Made by a program: the position numbers and the translations under genes. DNA of 64,000 nt. It comes from Bactericera cockerelli (lineage: Eukaryota; Arthropoda; Insecta; Hemiptera; Triozidae). Positions 10,273-21,339 of the stretch are shown piece after piece; positions within the stretch are counted from its first letter, which is position 1; the number at the start of each line of letters is the position of its first letter. The notes under the pieces were generated by a model that did no database searches, was not told the origin of the DNA, and saw only the letters and a program-made list of their open reading frames with translations. The stretch is taken from assembly GCA_024516035.1 (NCBI GenBank), contig CM044955.1:47320969-47384968 (forward strand), given 5' to 3'.

Positions 10273-11036
10273 AAGTTTATAATTTAGTAGTAACTAAATA
10301 CCTACGCATGTAATGTCCAAGACGCAGGCAGATCATACCGAATTCATGAGTTACTACTAAATTTTGAACTAAAACATAGTTAATTTTAAACTAAAACATC
10401 ACACCAATAAAAGAAAAACACTAAAAACTGTTATGTTTTTAAAAAATTAAACCGACAACTTTCCAAAAATTAGACAGAAAAGATCGCGGACGAAATCAAA
10501 ATATTACGTTAAATAATCAGACGCACTTAGACTTAGAGAGGGGGAACGGGACTAAACAGTAGACTTGAGTAGACGGGACTAAACAGTAGACTTGAGTAGA
10601 CACATTAGTAATAAAGTAAACTAGACAAGAAAGCATAAGCGAGAGAATTGGCGCCGGCGGCGGTACTATCAAAGGGTTACAATAAAATTTACACACACTC
10701 TCAATCTCTCTTTCTTTCCGAAATCATTAGTAACAAGTAAAGCTTAACACACCTGCAGGTTCAAGTAATGCCCATTAGTAACAAGTAGGTATAGTAATAT
10801 ATTTTCTCTTTAGACAACAAAATTCATACATTTGTATATCCTACAATCTACCTACCTATACTTTTTAAAATGTAGGTACATATTTTTTCCCCGCTTCTAC
10901 TTTCTACTTTTTTTCCAGTTTTCTGTTTTTTTTTAAATTAGTAGACACTTTTTTTTTCTCGAAATTTGCTTGCGGTCCACCAGAAAATGTTAGGCGGTCC
11001 ACCGGTGGACCGCGGTCGACTGTTTGGCCGTCGCTG

Positions 11037-14000
11037 CTATATGTGTACACTGGACATTTTGCCTTGGGCAGTGCCGATAACATTTCGAATCTAAAAACAC
11101 TAAATATTGTAGGTAGGAATTCAACAAGTAATATCTCAAAAATGACACCTACAACTTTGTTGAAATTACCATATTAGATGGCTTGGTATGTGTCTAGTAC
11201 ATTCAAAAAGACCCTATGTGTGTACAACGAAGAGTTTGTCTCGGGCAGTGCCTTTATGTATAATTAGAATAATTTTTTTGAACTTTTTATATTCAAACGG
11301 CTATATCACGAAAATGACACCTACAACTTTGTTGAAATTAGCATATGATATACCTAGGTATATGCTTATAATATTAAAAAAGACCCTATGTGTGTACAAC
11401 AAAGAGTTTGTCTTGGGCAGTGCCTTTAAGTATAATTAGAGTATTTTTTCTAAACTTTTTTCTATTCAACCGGCTATATCTCAAAAATGACGCCTACAAC
11501 TTTGTTGAAATTAGCATATAATATACCTAGGTATATGCTTATAACATTGGAAAAGACCCTATGTGTGTACAACGAAGAATTTGTCTCGGGCAGTGCCTTT
11601 AAGTAAAATTAGAGTAATTTTTCTGAACTTTTTTTTATTCAACCGGCTATATCTCAAAAATGACACCTACAAATCTGCTTAAATTGCCACATTATGTGTC
11701 TCAGTATGTGTTAAGTACAATAAAAAAGACCCTATATGTGTACACTGGACATTTTGCCTTGGGCAGTGCCGATAACATTTCGAATCTAAAAACACTAAAT
11801 ATTGTAGGTAGGAATTCAACAAGTAATATCTCAAAAATGACACCTACAACTTTGTTGAAATTACCATATTAGATGGCTTGGTATGTGTCTAGTACATTCA
11901 AAAAGACCCTATGTGTGTACAACGAAGAGTTTGTCTCGGGCAGTGCCTTTATGTATAATTAGAATAATTTTTTTGAACTTTTTATATTCAAACGGCTATA
12001 TCACGAAAATGACACCTACAACTTTGTTGAAATTAGCATATGATATACCTAGGTATATGCTTATAATATTAAAAAAGACCCTATGTGTGTACAACAAAGA
12101 GTTTGTCTTGGGCAGTGCCTTTAAGTATAATTAGAGTATTTTTTCTAAACTTTTTTCTATTCAACCGGCTATATCTCAAAAATGACGCCTACAACTTTGT
12201 TGAAATTAGCATATAATATACCTAGGTATATGCTTATAACATTGGAAAAGACCCTATGTGTGTACAACGAAGAATTTGTCTCGGGCAGTGCCTTTAAGTA
12301 AAATTAGAGTAATTTTTCTGAACTTTTTTTTATTCAACCGGCTATATCTCAAAAATGACACCTACAAATCTGCTTAAATTGCCACATTATGTGTCTCAGT
12401 ATGTGTTAAGTACAATAAAAAAGACCCTATATGTGTACACTGGACATTTTGCCTTGGGCAGTGCCGATAACATTTCGAATCTAAAAACACTAAATATTGT
12501 AGGTAGGAATTCAACAAGTAATATCTCAAAATGACACCTACAACTTTGTTGAAATTACCATATTAGATGGCTTGGTATGTGTCTAGTACATTCAAAAAGA
12601 CCCTATGTGTGTACAACGAAGAGTTTGTCTCGGGCAGTGCCTTTATGTATAATTAGAATATTTTTTTTGAACTTTTTATATTCAAACGGCTATATCACGA
12701 AAATGACACCTACAACTTTGTTGAAATTAGCATATGATATACCTAGGTATATGCTTATAATATTAAAAAAGACCCTATGTGTGTACAACAAAGAGTTTGT
12801 CTTGGGCAGTGCCTTTAAGTATAATTAGAGTATTTTTTCTAAACTTTTTTCTATTCAACCGGCTATATCTCAAAAATGACGCCTACAACTTTTGTATAAT
12901 TAGAATAATTTTTTTGAACTTTTTATATTCAAACGGCTATATCACGAAAATGACACCTACAACTTTGTTGAAATTAGCATATGATATACCTAGGTATATG
13001 CTTATAATATTAAAAAAGACCCTATGTGTGTACAACAAAGAGTTTGTCTTGGGCAGTGCCTTTAAGTATAATTAGAGTATTTTTTTCTAAACTTTTTTCT
13101 ATTCAACCGGCTATATCTCAAAAATGACGCCTACAACTTTGTTGAAATTAGCATATAATTACCTAGTATATGCTTATAACATTGGAAAAGACCCTATGTG
13201 TGTACAACGAAGAATTTGTCTCGGGCAGTGCCTTTAAGTAAAATTAGAGTAATTTTTCTGAACTTTTTTTATTCAACCGCTATATCTCAAAAATGACACC
13301 TACAAATCTGCTTAAATTGCCACATTATGTGTCTCAGTATGTGTTAATACAATAAAAAAGACCTATATGTGTACACTGGACATTTTGCCTTGGGCAGTGC
13401 CGATAACATTCGAATCTAAAAACACTAAATATGAGGTAGGAATTCAACAAGTAATATCTCAAAATGACACCTACAACTTTTTGAAATTACCATATTAATG
13501 GCTTGGTATGGTCTATACATTCAAAAAGACCTATGTGTGTACAACGAAGGTTTGTCTCGGCAGTGCCTTGTATAATTAATATTTTTTTGAACTTTTTATA
13601 TTCAAACGGCTATATCACAAATGACACTACAACTTTGTTGAAATTAGCATATATATACTAGGTATATGCTTATAAATTAAAAAGACCTATGTGTGTACAA
13701 CAAGAGTTTGTCTTGGGCAGTGCCTTTAAGTATAATTAGAGTATTTTTCTAACTTTTTCTATTCAACCGGCTATATCTCAAAAATGACGCCTACATTTGT
13801 TGAAATTAGCATATAATATACCTAGGTATATGCTTATAACATTGGAAAAGACCCTATGTGGTACAACGAAGAATTTGTCTCGGCAGTGCCTTTAAGTAAA
13901 ATTAGAGTAATTTTTCTGAACTTTTTTTTATCAACCGGCTATATCTCAAAAGACACCTACAAATCTGCTTAAATTGCCACTTATGTGTCTCAGATGTGTT

Positions 14001-16396
14001 AAGTACAATAAAAAAGACCCATATGTGTAACTGACATTGCCTTGGCAGTGCGATAACATTTCGAATCAAAAACACTAAATATTGTAGGTAGGAATCAACA
14101 AGTAATATCTCAAATACACTACAACTTTGTTGAATTACCATTAGAGGCTTGTATGTGTCTATACATTCAAAAAGACCATGTGTGTACAACGAAGAGTTTG
14201 TCTCGGCAGGCCTTTATGTATAATAAAAATTTTTTGAACTTTTTATATTCAAACGGCTATATCACGAAAATGAACCTACACTTTGTTAATTAGCAATGAT
14301 ATACCTAGGTATATGCTTATAACATAAAAAAACCCTATGTGTGTACAACAAGAGTTTGTCTGGCAGTGCCTTTAAGTATAATTAGAGTATTTTTTCTAAA
14401 CTTTTCTATTCAACCGCTATATCTCAAAAATGACACTACAACTTGTGAAATTACCATATACAGCTTGGTATGGCTTACATTAAAGACCCTATGGTGACAA
14501 CGAAGAGTTGTTCGGCTGCTTAAGTAAAATTAAGTAATTTTCTGAACTTTTTTATTCACGGTATATCCAAAAGACACCTACAAACTGCTAATTGCCACTA
14601 TGGTCTCGTAGTGTTAAGTACAATAAAAGACCTAGTGTACACGGACTTTTGCCTGGGCGTGCCGAAATTCGATCTAAAACACTAAATTTAGTAGAATTAA
14701 CAGTAATATCCAAAATGCCCTACAACTTGTGAAATACCATATAGATGGCTTGGTATGTTCTGTCATTCAAAGACCCTATGTGTGTACAACGAAGAGTTTG
14801 TCTCGCGTGCTTTTGTATAATAAATTTTTTTGAACTTTAATCAAGGCTATATCACGAAAATGACACCTACAACTTGTTGAATTAGCATATGATTACCTAG
14901 TATATCTTTAATATTAAAAGACCCATGTGTGTACAACAAAGAGTTTGTTGGGCATGCCTTAAGTATAATTAAGTATTTTTTCTAAACTTTTTCTATTCAA
15001 CGCTATATCTCAAATGACCTCAATTTGTGAAATTACATAATACTAGGTATAGTTATAACATTAAAGACCTATGTGGTACAACGAATTTTCTCGGCATCCT
15101 TAATAATTAATAATTTTCTGAACTTTTTTATTCAACCGGCTATATCAAAAATGACACCTACAAATCGCTTAAATTGCCACATTATGTGTCTCAGTATGTG
15201 TTAGTACAATAAAAAAGACCCTATATGTGTACACTGGACATTTTGCCTTGGGCAGTGCCGATAACATTTCGAATCTAAAAACACTAAATATTTAGGTAGG
15301 AATTCAACAAGTAATATCTCAAAAATGACACCTACAACTTTGTTGAAATTACCATATTAATGCTTGGTATGTGTCTAGTACATTCAAAAAGCCTATGTTT
15401 GTACAACGAAGAGTTTGTCTCGGGCAGTGCCTTTATGTATAATTAGAATATTTTTTTTTGAACTTTTTATATTCAACGGCTATATCACGAAAATGACACC
15501 TACAACTTTGTTGAAATTAGCATATGATAACCTAGGTATATGCTTATAATATTAAAAAAGACCTATGTGTGTACAACAAAGGTTGTCTGGGCAGTGCCTT
15601 TAAGTAAATTAGAGTATTTTTTTAAACTTTTTTCTATTCAACGGCTATATTCAAAAATGACGCCTACAACTTTGTTGAAATTAGCATATAATATACCTAG
15701 GTATATGCTTATAACATTGGAAAAGACCCTATGTGTGTCAACGAAGAATTTGTCTCGGGCAGTGCCTTTAAGTAAAATTAGAGTAATTTTTCTGAACTTT
15801 TTTTTATTCAACCGGCTATATCTCAAAAATGACACCTACAAATCTGCTTAAATTGCCACATTATGTGTCTCAGTATGTGTTCAGTACATAAAAAAGACCC
15901 TATATGTGTACACTGGACATTTTGCCTTGGGCAGTGCCGAAACATTTCGAATCTAAAACACTAAAATATTGTAGGTAGGAATTCAACAAGTAATACTCAA
16001 AAATGACACCTACACTTTGTTGAAATTACCATATTAGATGGCTTGGTATGTGTCTAGACATTCAAAAAGACCCTATGTGTGTACAACGAAGAGTTTGTCT
16101 CGGGCAGTGCCTTTATGTATAATTAGAATAATTTTTTTGAACTTTTATATTCAAACGCTATATCACGAAAATGACACCTACAACTTTGTTGAAATTAGCA
16201 TATGATATACCAAGGTATATGCTTATAACATTATAAAAGACCCTATGTGTGTACAACAAAGATTTTGTCTTGGGCAGTGCCTTTAAGTATAATTAGAGTA
16301 TTTTTTCTAAACTTTTTTCTATTCAACCGGCTATATCTCAAAAATGACGCCTACAACTTTGTTGAAATTAGCATATAATATACCTAGGTATATGCT

Positions 16397-16399
<3 letters not shown>
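11037..16399 (+). repeat. Satellite array, block 2, with 695-bp higher-order unit
   Basis: Four monomer types (A-D, ~172-176 bp each) recur in fixed order. Corresponding points fall at 11186, 11881 and 12575, i.e. periods of 695 and 694 bp. Type D is recognised by TGGACATTTTGCCTTGGG and TAGATGGCTTGGTATG, type A by TTATGTATAATTAGAATA. Higher-order copies are almost identical, showing recent homogenisation. Short ORFs recur in each unit but only mirror the repeat. Confidence 0.95.
13135..15130 (+). repeat. Satellite segment full of single-base deletions
   Basis: Relative to neighbouring units this stretch loses a base every 10-30 nt, worst at 14400-15100 (for example GTATATCCAAAAGACACC in place of GGCTATATCTCAAAAATGAC). 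Substitutions are rare. Clean sequence resumes near 15120. The pattern is that of unpolished long-read consensus rather than mutation. Confidence 0.75.
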
Positions 16400-16430
<31 letters not shown>

Positions 16431-16542
16431 TGAATTTACGAACTTGCGTGTCCATTTTATAAAACGCGGGATTACATTATTAAAACTTACAACTAATATA
16501 AAACTAATTATATGCTAACTTACAAGCTAAAAGCTAAATAAA

Positions 16543-19530
16543 CTAAATGGTAAACGGTAAATTGCCTGATTCTAATAATTGTAGTATTTTATTAGAATTA
16601 TTGCAAAATATATCCACACCTCCAACACCACCGGCCAGGTTCCACAACTTTTCACATCTATGTACTGTTGCATATTCAGTGATATTTGAGCTACATTTTC
16701 TTAAATTAAAGATGACTTGATTTCTTGTTTTTCTTGAAGGAATTTTAAATTGAATTTCACTGAGGAGATCAGGTGCATAGATTTTGTTATTTATGATTTT
16801 GTGGAGAAATGTAAGGTCATATATTTGTCTTCTGGATTCAAGATTTAAAATGTTATGAGATATTTCTATTGTATTATATTGAGTTTTTGTAATAAATTCT
16901 TTATTTATTTTATATGCTAAAAATCTTAAAAATCTATGCTGCACCGATTCAAGAAGATGTTTTTGGTATTCATAATGCGGTGACCACACAACAGACGCGT
17001 ACTCTAACACTGACCTGACATACGCAAAGTATAGGACCTTTAATGTTGTCACATTCGAGAACTCCCTGCAGTGTCTCATTAAAAATCCATACATTTGAAG
17101 AGCTTTAGCTCTGATATTGTGAATATGAGACGTGAACTTCAGGTTGCTTTCAAATGTGACACCCAGGTCCTTCACCGTCGTCTGTCGAGCCAGTGTTTCG
17201 CCCATGACATGATATGTGGCCAGGATGGGATTTCTAGTGGTGTGGTATGTAACAATAGCACATTTCTTAACATTAAGATTCATGTGGTTCACCTGGCACC
17301 AGTGATGGAGGCGGGAAATCGTATCCTGCAATTGAGAGACTTCCTCTAGCCCTGTAACCCTACGTGCAAATTTCAAATCATCGGCAAAAAGCCAGAATGA
17401 TTCTTTCTGGAATATTTCCTTGATATCATTTATAAATAACAAAAATAATACAGAACTCATGTGCCCCCCCTGCATACAGCCTGATTTAACAGCAATGGGG
17501 TCAGATTTTGCATCGCCGACTCTTACAATTTGAATGCGATTTGTAAGGAAGCTGCGTAACCAGTCAAGCAATGTCCCAGCCACACCCATAGAAGATAACT
17601 TTGCAATCAGTAGGTTGTGACTTACAACGTCGTACGCCTTAGAAAAATCGGTGTATATTGTGTCTACTTGACTGCTTCCTTGAGTGTTCTTAATAATAAA
17701 ATTATAAAAAGATACAAGATTACTATAAGTAGACCGATTTCTCATAAAGCCGTACTGGTTGTCAATCACAACCTGACTTGCAATTGAAGTAAATTTGTTA
17801 CTCACAAGCTTTTCAAAAATCTTGGGTATCACTGAGGCATTACAAACAGGACGAAATGATCTGATATCATTCTTTTTTAAGCCAGATTTATGTATAGGAA
17901 TTATGTATGCAGTCTTCCATTTGTCAGGAAATACTCCAGTTTCTAAAGATTTATTGAATAGTAGGGTCAAAGGACCAGAGAGAAACTCTGCACATTTTAT
18001 AAAAAAAAATGCTGATATTTCATCCGGGCCCGCCGCTGTCCGCTCACTCAAATTAATTAATTCTTGTTTAACTTCATTTTGAGTTAAAACTATTTTATTC
18101 AAACCAATCCAGTGATCCGACCGGAACTCAGGTGGAACTAACACTTCTCCTGAATATACTGATGCAAAGTTCTTAGCAAATAAATTGGCAATATCAATGT
18201 TGTCGCTTGCTACAGTATTATCAAGGAACATTATGCTTGGAAGATCACGTACCTGTTTTTTGTTCTTAACATAAGCCCAGAAGGATCTTGGATTGGTCAC
18301 TAAATATTTTTCAATGTCCTCTAAGTACTTCTTATATAATGTGTGTATTAAAGTAGTACATCTCTTTCTCAAAGATAAAAATTCAGAATAGTTTTCAAAC
18401 GATTTTAATAATTTATAATTTTTATGTGCTTCTTTTTTGTTAAAAATTAATTGTTTTAACTCCTGGTTAAAATACGGAGGAAATTTGATATTTTGTACTG
18501 ATGTAAGAGGAACAAACGTAGATATTAATGAATGTAGTTTTTCATATAAAATTTCAGTTGAAAGGTTAATATTTTGACTGTGGAAATTATATGTCCAATC
18601 CGTTTTATGAATTTCTTCACAAATTTTAGAATAATCACCTTTTTTAAAGTTACGATGACAAATATTCTTTTTAATGAAAGTATTGTTCATACGTTGTTCT
18701 TTATCTAAATAAAGAGTGAGGGCAAGCGGCGGGTGCGGAGGATCAATAGGGCTCAAAGGATGATGACATTCAGAAACTGATAAGGTGTCTAGATTACTAA
18801 AAATAAGATCTAAGAAACGTTCGTCTACATTTTTTATGTGGTTATATTGATTCAAAGAATGTACATGAGTGACTTCTATAATATTATCTGCGTTAGTATC
18901 TGTATTTTGTGGTTGTAAATATTTACTATCAGGCAATGTTACCCACTGAGTAGAACTTAAATTAAAATCTCCTGTCAGTAAAAAACGGGAAATAGTTTTA
19001 TGATTCTGTAACACTAAATCAATGTGAGATGACAGTTTCAGGTAAGTTTCTACATTTGCACTCGGTGGAATGTAGGTAGCGTTTAATAGAATGGGTTTAA
19101 AACAAAACCAAAATTTAACAAACAAGCATTCAAAACCACTATCATTTTTTTGATCTATTGGAAATGCTTTATAAGCCTTGTCTATTGCGATTAACACCCC
19201 TCCTCCTTTCTTCATGTTTAATTCTTTATAATTCCTATCACATCTAAATATATTATATCTGGTCAATCCTAACTCAACATCAGTAATGTTTTCCGGTAAC
19301 CATGACTCCGTAATAATTAAAATGTCGTAATCATTTAAATGAACATTTAGCATAAAATCTTTAATTTTACCTCTTATACTTCGGGCGTTTTGATAATAAA
19401 TATTTAATAATTTACCCGAACATTGATCCTGAGTTAGAGTAATCAAATTTTTTCTATTAGGCCTTGAAGTTGGAAATTTTGATTTTTTGAACGTTGATAT
19501 CCGGGTTCGATTCTCGGAATAGGCGTGCAT
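16543..19530 (-). CDS. Retrotransposon ORF2: endonuclease-reverse transcriptase, 995 aa
   Basis: The N-terminal part is an apurinic-type endonuclease: QNARSI (Asn48), TESW (Glu75), GDFN (187-190), DLIFSN (Asp241) and a DPPHPPL histidine motif (263-269). The reverse transcriptase follows: RSFRPVCN near 557, YTDFSKAYD near 626 with the first catalytic Asp, GCMQGGHMSS near 684, and FADD at 715-718 with the two catalytic Asp. A thumb/C-terminal region extends to 995 without a zinc knuckle or RNase H that I can see. The frame overlaps ORF1 by 88 nt in another phase, so the true start may lie downstream of the first ATG or use reinitiation. The protein nicks the target and copies the element RNA at the nick. 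The frame is uninterrupted. Confidence 0.92.
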   Translation of the reverse strand: MHAYSENRTRISTFKKSKFPTSRPNRKNLITLTQDQCSGKLLNIYYQNARSIRGKIKDFMLNVHLNDYDILIITESWLPENITDVELGLTRYNIFRCDRNYKELNMKKGGGVLIAIDKAYKAFPIDQKNDSGFECLFVKFWFCFKPILLNATYIPPSANVETYLKLSSHIDLVLQNHKTISRFLLTGDFNLSSTQWVTLPDSKYLQPQNTDTNADNIIEVTHVHSLNQYNHIKNVDERFLDLIFSNLDTLSVSECHHPLSPIDPPHPPLALTLYLDKEQRMNNTFIKKNICHRNFKKGDYSKICEEIHKTDWTYNFHSQNINLSTEILYEKLHSLISTFVPLTSVQNIKFPPYFNQELKQLIFNKKEAHKNYKLLKSFENYSEFLSLRKRCTTLIHTLYKKYLEDIEKYLVTNPRSFWAYVKNKKQVRDLPSIMFLDNTVASDNIDIANLFAKNFASVYSGEVLVPPEFRSDHWIGLNKIVLTQNEVKQELINLSERTAAGPDEISAFFFIKCAEFLSGPLTLLFNKSLETGVFPDKWKTAYIIPIHKSGLKKNDIRSFRPVCNASVIPKIFEKLVSNKFTSIASQVVIDNQYGFMRNRSTYSNLVSFYNFIIKNTQGSSQVDTIYTDFSKAYDVVSHNLLIAKLSSMGVAGTLLDWLRSFLTNRIQIVRVGDAKSDPIAVKSGCMQGGHMSSVLFLLFINDIKEIFQKESFWLFADDLKFARRVTGLEEVSQLQDTISRLHHWCQVNHMNLNVKKCAIVTYHTTRNPILATYHVMGETLARQTTVKDLGVTFESNLKFTSHIHNIRAKALQMYGFLMRHCREFSNVTTLKVLYFAYVRSVLEYASVVWSPHYEYQKHLLESVQHRFLRFLAYKINKEFITKTQYNTIEISHNILNLESRRQIYDLTFLHKIINNKIYAPDLLSEIQFKIPSRKTRNQVIFNLRKCSSNITEYATVHRCEKLWNLAGGVGGVDIFCNNSNKILQLLESGNLPFTI

Positions 19531-21092
19531 TCCGTGAAGGTACTATCGTTTGAATATGTACTCAAGTTAATACGTTGAGTTAATCTGTAATAATCATTAT
19601 TAGTATTCGCATTCCTAACATGTAAATGAGAAGAATTGTCCACATAATTGTTGGGAGTACTTTGGCCACTTGAAAACGGGTTACAATTACTGTACTGAGG
19701 TAGGTTTACCACTTGAGAATAGGATCTACGATTAGGGACAGTAACATGATGTAACCTATTATTATCACTAGTATTTAAAACTGTTTCATATTGTGTGAAA
19801 TTAACCTGAGAGGTATATTCTAAATTTAATACGTTAAACTTGAACTTTTTTGATAAAATGTTCTTGATTTTCTTACTGATTTTAAATTTACCAAATCTAT
19901 TCATATGTAATTGGTCATAAGCATAATCTTTGTACTTCAAAAACTTCGAGGGATCTAAATACGAGAATTTGTCATTACCAATCCTAGAAGAAACATAATT
20001 TTTTAACTTTGCATTAAACTTATGTATATGGAAGTTATATCTGGTATTATCATACCTTAGTGGTATACCTATTAAACAAAAAAGCTTACAGTTGTTGAAC
20101 TTGGTTGTTAACTTATCAAGTGCAGATTGGATCTTCGTCCATGAAGATGAACAAATGTCGTTTGTACCACACATGAGTACTACGCAATCCATGTTATTGA
20201 CTTGATTCATTTGAGATTGGATGTCGGCCACTTCCTCGAATCCTGCACCAGGATTGAAATGACTTTCAATCTTACATGATTCTGGAACTAGTTGTTTAAT
20301 CTTCTCGGACAGTCCTCTGACATGGCTATCTCCTATAACATAGCAAGACGATATAGTATGTTTTGTGTTGATGTTCATACTCTCGGATTGATGTTGAATG
20401 TTAGTACCCTTAACACCATGTTCTGGTTGATGAGTATCGGGTGCTTTGATTTGAGAAATCAAGTATTCTAATGATTTTACTTGGTTTTGCAGGTCCATGA
20501 TTTGTTTCTCTTGATCACATATCTTATCAAGAAATCCCTCTTTCATGTTAGCCCAATCTATCCATTCATTGTTATCTATCATAGTCTGAGAACATTGATC
20601 ATGTTTAAATGACGTCATCTGATTGCTAGCCTCATCACAAGATACTTGTTCATTAGGTATGAAATGATCCATTGCTGACTTTGGTATCTCGTCAGATTGG
20701 GAGGCGTCTCGAGTATCTTGTGTATCAACAATGTTTGATTTTATAGATGATGCACTTGTAGATGTATTATTATTAGAGGTAACATTTTCGTTTATTTTAT
20801 TTTGACTTTTACTTTTTAGAGTACTGGTTTTCACTGGTTTAATTGGTTCAGAAGGTATTTTTTTAGTTGTTATTTTAGAGTTTTTTACACCAGAAGTAGA
20901 TGCAATATTAGATGATGTTACTACGGATTTTTCTGCATTATTTTTATTTGTTTTAGATGCAGGTTGTTTCTTACTGATTTCATCTGGTATTTTAGCTTTT
21001 TTCTTATTATTTTGTTTCTGAAGTGGTTTTGGAGTTGGGGTTGGGTCTTTTTTTGTATTTGTTCTAGGTCTCAAATTCATTTTTTTGTTCAT
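19443..21092 (-). CDS. Retrotransposon ORF1 with SGNH/esterase domain, 549 aa
   Basis: Residues 1-140 are a low-complexity, Lys/Thr/Ser/Asn-rich basic region, probably nucleic-acid binding. A short predicted coiled coil (about 185-215) follows. Residues 250-400 form an SGNH-hydrolase domain: IGDSHVRG with Ser256, CGTND (309-312), and DQLHMN with Asp393/His396. ORF1 proteins with such esterase domains are established for CR1-like elements. The C-terminal ~130 residues are Ser/Asn/Tyr-rich. ATG at 21092 is chosen because it opens the frame and lies ~250 nt inside the element. The role is RNA binding and particle formation; the esterase's purpose is not settled. Intact. Confidence 0.88.
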   Translation of the reverse strand: MNKKMNLRPRTNTKKDPTPTPKPLQKQNNKKKAKIPDEISKKQPASKTNKNNAEKSVVTSSNIASTSGVKNSKITTKKIPSEPIKPVKTSTLKSKSQNKINENVTSNNNTSTSASSIKSNIVDTQDTRDASQSDEIPKSAMDHFIPNEQVSCDEASNQMTSFKHDQCSQTMIDNNEWIDWANMKEGFLDKICDQEKQIMDLQNQVKSLEYLISQIKAPDTHQPEHGVKGTNIQHQSESMNINTKHTISSCYVIGDSHVRGLSEKIKQLVPESCKIESHFNPGAGFEEVADIQSQMNQVNNMDCVVLMCGTNDICSSSWTKIQSALDKLTTKFNNCKLFCLIGIPLRYDNTRYNFHIHKFNAKLKNYVSSRIGNDKFSYLDPSKFLKYKDYAYDQLHMNRFGKFKISKKIKNILSKKFKFNVLNLEYTSQVNFTQYETVLNTSDNNRLHHVTVPNRRSYSQVVNLPQYSNCNPFSSGQSTPNNYVDNSSHLHVRNANTNNDYYRLTQRINLSTYSNDSTFTECTPIPRIEPGYQRSKNQNFQLQGLIEKI

Positions 21093-21339
21093 TGTTGAAC
21101 AAGTAGGTTTACACGTACGTATTAAACACTGAAATACACTTGTACGAACACTAAATGAACATTTATACGAAACACTAATCTAACCAATTATTTTATATGA
21201 ACGGTTAGGTTATATTTTCTTCTTTCAAGAGCCGCACACAATTTTATTTCAAATTACGACTTTCAACTTGTCAAAAAAGGTAACATATCAAACTGATTTG
21301 AATTAATTTTTAAACTATAATTTTAATCAACTGTTTAAC

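Larger units (their letters stand above)
7854..11036 (-). mobile_element. hAT-superfamily DNA transposon, 3183 bp
   Basis: The element is flanked by a perfect 8-bp target duplication, CTATATGT, at 7846-7853 and 11037-11044. It has short terminal inverted repeats beginning CAGGGGTGGCCAACC on the left and, read inward from the right, CAGCGACGGCCAAAC. Subterminal GCGGTCCACC-type words occur near both ends. The transposase gene is on the minus strand (8001-9872). The 5' region (9900-11036) contains a 5S SINE and a direct duplication at ~10545-10610. The element interrupts a satellite monomer, so it arrived after the array formed. Confidence 0.93.
16400..21339 (-). mobile_element. Full-length CR1/Jockey-type non-LTR retrotransposon
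   Basis: A 4.94-kb element on the minus strand with two overlapping intact ORFs and a 3' poly(A) (poly(T) at 16399-16428 on the plus strand). It is flanked by a 7-bp duplication, TGCTTAT (16393-16399 and 21340-21346), cut from one satellite monomer. About 250 nt of 5' leader precede ORF1. Intact ORFs, the long A-tail and a clean target duplication point to a recent, full-length insertion. Confidence 0.93.
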
